DNA from: Candidatus Auribacter fodinae
GTDB taxonomy: Bacteria; Auribacterota; Auribacteria; Auribacterales; Auribacteraceae
Direction: 5' to 3'
NCBI GenBank assembly: GCA_003599815.1
Contig: QZJZ01000085.1
Span: 1-35,587, forward strand
Length of the DNA: 35,587 nucleotides
Notes under the pieces: model-generated
What the model was told of the DNA's origin: nothing
The model's database searches: none
What the model saw: only the letters and a program-made list of their open reading frames with translations
Program-made: the position numbers and the translations under genes
In this document: piece by piece, positions 33,401-35,587 of the stretch
How positions within the stretch are numbered: position 1 is the first letter of the stretch
How the letters are laid out: every line of letters begins with the position of its first letter

Positions 33401-35462
33401 GATGGGAATCGGGCCGACTCTGTTGTTTAAACCTGCCATGAGTATGCATTGGGCATTAATGGAAAGTGTGCTGAAATCCGGTAATGGGTTATTTCTGCAT
33501 GACGGTTTAAAAGCGTACGCTGATATCACGGATACTCCTGATTCCAATATGTTGGATGATTTTGAACCAATGGCTGAATTGTCTGATATGGAGTGGTTTA
33601 TGTATTCAGCCATGTATGATCCGAATACTTCTGCCGTTATGCGCGGCGCGATGGCGCAGGGTGTGTACGAAATGAACGGGCTTAACACATTGACTGCCAT
33701 GATTGAACAGATTGACAGCGGTGTGCCGTTATCGGTGGTGCGTTATGGCGCGGATATGTCATTGCGGCATATGGCTGAAAATATCACGCAGGAATTTATG
33801 CTGAACGATCACTATTCCCTGACAGACCCAACGCATCAGAAGCTGTTTGTTCAGTCGGCGGTGCGGCGTCAGGTTAGAACGGTAATTCTTGACTTTATGA
33901 TGAGGGATACTGATGTTCATGTTATTGAGCGGCTGATTTCCAACCTGCAGAAGGAACTCTATTCGGTTTTTCGCGGGAAACTGGAATCCGTAGGCGTTCA
34001 GGGAGCGGCGTACCGGGCTGAAGTTTTTCGCAGTACTCTGCATGACGCGGTATCGTCATTTGAAATACTGCCGGGCGGACACCTGTTCAGCCCTGAAATA
34101 GTAAACGGGTCACTGATGTACAGGCATGATTTCATAGACAGAAAAGTATTTGCACCTCGCGGCTCTGACGCTGAGCCTGAGCCTCAGTATGAGTATGTTT
34201 CGAGCAGTGCCAAAGACCGCCTTGCCCGTGATTTTCGTGACGCGGAAATTGTGCGTGAACTGCTTGCCCCAATGTACGTGGGGTCACCGTTTGATTATTT
34301 CAACACCGAGCTGATGCCGCCGACGTTCATGAAAACGAAACAGTATATTGGAGAAATGAAACGGCATATCGCTTTTGCCGCGCTGGATTATGTGCGCCAG
34401 ATTGCGGCACGCCATGCAGAAGTCTTACGGGCGGATTATGGCGTTGCCTCGGTAGAAACATTATATGAGTACCTTCAGGCTGTGGTTCGCCATGAAAAAC
34501 CGCAGGATTCTCCGGTGCTTTCAGATTATATAGCGCTTTCCGCATTGATTGGGGCTGACCCCGGAACAGGCACAACCAACTTTTTCAGGGATTACGAAAA
34601 CTGGCAGGCGCAACTGGAAAACTATATTTCCGACATCATTGCGCAGAAGACAGCGCGAAACGATCTGTCTCTCTCTATTAGAAGCGTGGGAAGCGCCATA
34701 GGCAAAGAGGCGTATTCCATTGCCGCGTTTGTTGAGCAGGCTCTCTTGAAATACGCCCTGCTGAATGTCGCGGGCGATATCGAAGACCTTTACGAACGGA
34801 TGAAACTCGCTCAGCAGTGGGTGGATAAATGGGACGTGAACGTTTATGCATTTGACAACAGTTTTGTCCGTCTGGCAACAGCACGAGAGGGTATGTACCT
34901 TTCAGATGGAGAAGTAGCCCGTATTACCGGCTCACGTCCTGAATTATTGAAGATGTTCGGTAAAAAATATCCGGGTAATGGTTATTTTCCCATTTATTCG
35001 GTAAATAACAGGCTTAAGAGATGGATGGTTCCAGTATATATTGATTTGAACAGCGACCTTTCACCGCTGGAGCGGTACAAGGGCGAAATCACGTTCTCCA
35101 TGAATGTGCTTCGTTATTTGCGTGACGCTGGTCCGGTAATAAAGGCGTTAAAAGAGACAACCAATCCTGAGTATAAAGGATTTGTAGCGTATAATGACGG
35201 TTTTAACGATCCGCCTGAAAAACATGGCGTATTTGCAGACCAGCCGTTAGTACTGCCGCCTGTAATAATGCCTGACGCGCAATCGCTGGCAACGCTGACA
35301 TCCGCACTGGGCGTTACGACACTGCGCGGCCTTTCCTCGAAACTCGGGTTGACCGACAGCCAGCTTGGGAAACTGTCACGCGGGGCTGACAGTGATCGTC
35401 CGTCTGCTTCGAAAATAGAAGAATACAACCGTACCCGCCAGGCAGTAGACTCAATGCTCTGA
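30420..35462 (+). CDS. Very large secreted Tiki-like protein with CheR-like C-terminus
   Basis: A 1,680-residue protein with a signal peptide (MRIRSIRFLFLIILMSGSGAF, cleavage near CAA). Residues ~45-465 are Tiki/ChaN-like: LFYIEDAHCDYPAQ (D59, H61), VAVEGSQG (E89), then VVLIAGGFHTPDI (H451), with a helical insertion. The middle (about 600-1150) is alpha/beta; SDAAVVSGENSLSEGLLL weakly recalls GT-B donor sites. Near the end, SVGSAIGKEAYSIAAF (1422-1437), VYAFDNSFVRLATAREGMY (D1479) and FSMNVLRYL (N1562) line up with CheR methyltransferase motifs: the SAM loop, the acidic strand end and the N-V-L-x-Y motif. The last ~60 residues could form a helix-turn-helix. A methyltransferase behind a signal peptide is odd, since SAM is cytoplasmic. 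I chose the ATG at 30420, 9 bases after GGAG, over 30405. It is related in plan to the gene at 13152. Confidence 0.55.
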   Translation: MRIRSIRFLFLIILMSGSGAFLCAAEHSDSLRDGARKAGVSLSLAAQGDGSGTLFYIEDAHCDYPAQKEIARVLSFLIDGGYSSTVAVEGSQGRIFTHLFSSFPVDATRNRMAENMLRTGIISGEEYLSISRGKPLTIVGVDDERAYRQNIDAFRVYYDNADNLARALDMVDDIVDAVRASYPHRELAGLLSLRDEYSSGTVDFLTLINTALSFAGANRTFSEYPELASAYDLLSRQDQINRTVVDAEIQKLVARINTEALFDTAGKVRSLYRDYLSGAVSAAEMYAGLAACAHEAGINLTDAHPVIAELGDIVARLDTIPHEAINKQLRSFCDTVSEQLVRSDEDKCLVVLSDQAQAIRQMCTLRISREEYARYTEENTDLIESFRENLSRLSSVLPDARDEQVIRRMHENACAFYRLAAGRDQALFVNTQKLISSEPSQGVVLIAGGFHTPDIIERCSKQGITCYVIRPERVGDSSFIRYASVLLRDTAQSDMFSAGGLINTYLRASSFFADKSFDNFQDVSNFRDTFILTAIADALPEFNSQDLQAIVRQWRSAYLRVVGDSVGTDTSDYQMAQALFDAVVTDLFDSKNILIDKDNNELFVYSHARIVRISRDENGAPRIEVMPDTFESLSRAKMLDLNKNILFLLNSRVFISAWTIADSRSEHYRHGDAHYSIKYIEALNARGIAPVVILPDDENGYNETLRKYKPYLNDKVHNFSFAVYDSESGAYIETDHNITPLAQIDTVSGKKPVILQLFTSFDTESDARLRIISERLSSGTEQVAAPVVIRIPAAGAVPSTIDDVPIVDLYMTPVELGSEVQNSVQSGFVADKELMDVAGMFRKHGRQKVRSEILNEIDEELAGKELKPLLGRIPGFHSDTFSNLHWSFRYLTEQTDSELASFMRAALQYPEPQVIFTFLGESEQDTRHRRFLSGQANYIDIRYPDATVADKNSAILVVNLPPVDSMLFKALMAGSDAAVVSGENSLSEGLLLNKMGIGPTLLFKPAMSMHWALMESVLKSGNGLFLHDGLKAYADITDTPDSNMLDDFEPMAELSDMEWFMYSAMYDPNTSAVMRGAMAQGVYEMNGLNTLTAMIEQIDSGVPLSVVRYGADMSLRHMAENITQEFMLNDHYSLTDPTHQKLFVQSAVRRQVRTVILDFMMRDTDVHVIERLISNLQKELYSVFRGKLESVGVQGAAYRAEVFRSTLHDAVSSFEILPGGHLFSPEIVNGSLMYRHDFIDRKVFAPRGSDAEPEPQYEYVSSSAKDRLARDFRDAEIVRELLAPMYVGSPFDYFNTELMPPTFMKTKQYIGEMKRHIAFAALDYVRQIAARHAEVLRADYGVASVETLYEYLQAVVRHEKPQDSPVLSDYIALSALIGADPGTGTTNFFRDYENWQAQLENYISDIIAQKTARNDLSLSIRSVGSAIGKEAYSIAAFVEQALLKYALLNVAGDIEDLYERMKLAQQWVDKWDVNVYAFDNSFVRLATAREGMYLSDGEVARITGSRPELLKMFGKKYPGNGYFPIYSVNNRLKRWMVPVYIDLNSDLSPLERYKGEITFSMNVLRYLRDAGPVIKALKETTNPEYKGFVAYNDGFNDPPEKHGVFADQPLVLPPVIMPDAQSLATLTSALGVTTLRGLSSKLGLTDSQLGKLSRGADSDRPSASKIEEYNRTRQAVDSML

Positions 35463-35488
35463 TATGCGCATATGTATCTTATCCAACA

Positions 35489-35587
35489 TGAGAGCGATGA
35501 AAAAGTCACAAGAGAATGTCATTGCGAAGCCCCAAAGGGGCTGTGGCAATCTCAGCTCTATTCATTTTGAGATCACCACGTCGCTAA
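35489..35587 (+). repeat. MITE-like repeat, copy E (cut by window end)
   Basis: It begins tgagagcgatgaaaaagtc and is identical to copy A for 64 bases, then GAGATCACCACGTCGCT, where the window ends. It starts 27 bases after the stop of the 1,680-residue gene. Confidence 0.75.

Noticed and set aside
32350..33500. A full GT-B glycosyltransferase domain in the middle of the 1,680-residue protein
   Set aside because: Only one short stretch (SGENSLSEGLL) recalls such sites; without a structure or profile search the call is not supportable.
1..35587. CRISPR array, tRNA, rRNA, integrase or phage genes
   Set aside because: I looked for regularly spaced repeats, cloverleaf-like segments and characteristic proteins on both strands and found none; the only repeats are the dispersed MITE-like copies.

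Overview
The window looks like a chromosomal segment of an uncultured Gram-negative bacterium, most likely a member of Candidatus Omnitrophota. This is inference. The two very large secreted proteins that open with a Tiki/ChaN/TraB-like domain (motifs xxDAH ... EG ... GGFH) resemble proteins I associate with that phylum. PEP-CTERM sorting-signal proteins, a Wzm/Wzt polysaccharide exporter and many glycosyltransferases also fit an envelope-rich Gram-negative cell. No rRNA, tRNA, CRISPR array, transposase or phage gene was seen. Most genes have mixed base composition. The HNH endonuclease gene at 7571-8515 is visibly AT-rich and looks imported.

Layout. 60-617: a PEP-CTERM protein whose signal peptide carries an in-frame stop. 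776-4290: a three-gene envelope glycosylation unit (GT-C membrane glycosyltransferase, GT2 lipid-phosphate glycosyltransferase, polytopic membrane protein). 4315-5610: a dispersed repeat, a cold-shock gene with a long leader holding a perfect terminator hairpin, and a second repeat copy. 5611-7089: a stand-alone Smr protein converging on a GT1 glycosyltransferase. 7571-9692: an orphan McrB-N/HNH endonuclease, then a relic and an intact PEP-CTERM gene. 10121-12684: a CNNM/CBS membrane protein and two SAM methyltransferases. 13152-17545: a 1,111-residue Tiki-like/HExxH protein converging on an AI-2E-family permease.

18091-22359 is a tight UV-repair operon: two tandem DUF523-DUF1722 (TudS/YbgA-type) genes, a UV-damage endonuclease and a class II photolyase. 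The last three genes overlap by 4 bases at each junction. A consensus -35 with a 15-bp imperfect palindrome in the promoter spacer lies in front. 22405-27919 is a polysaccharide region: one GT4 gene on the plus strand, converging on a minus-strand operon of Wzm, Wzt (with its C-terminal carbohydrate-binding domain), an ATP-grasp enzyme and another GT4. 28133-30216 is the radical-SAM/DUF4130 pair predicted to act in DNA repair. It is divergent, across two good sigma-70-type promoters, from a 1,680-residue secreted protein with a Tiki-like N-terminus and a CheR-like methyltransferase C-terminus.

Five copies of a roughly 140-160 bp MITE-like element (ends gggagcgatgaaaaagtc / gactttttcatcgctccc, two internal hairpins) are scattered through the intergenic regions. 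One copy lies inside the predicted 5' leader of the 1,111-residue gene. One is flanked by a 15-16 bp near-identical direct repeat. Two copies 31 kb apart share 64 identical bases.

The strongest leads are the UV operon with its degenerate first DUF523-DUF1722 gene and promoter palindrome, the attenuator-like terminator in the csp leader, the two giant Tiki-like fusion proteins, and the MITE family.
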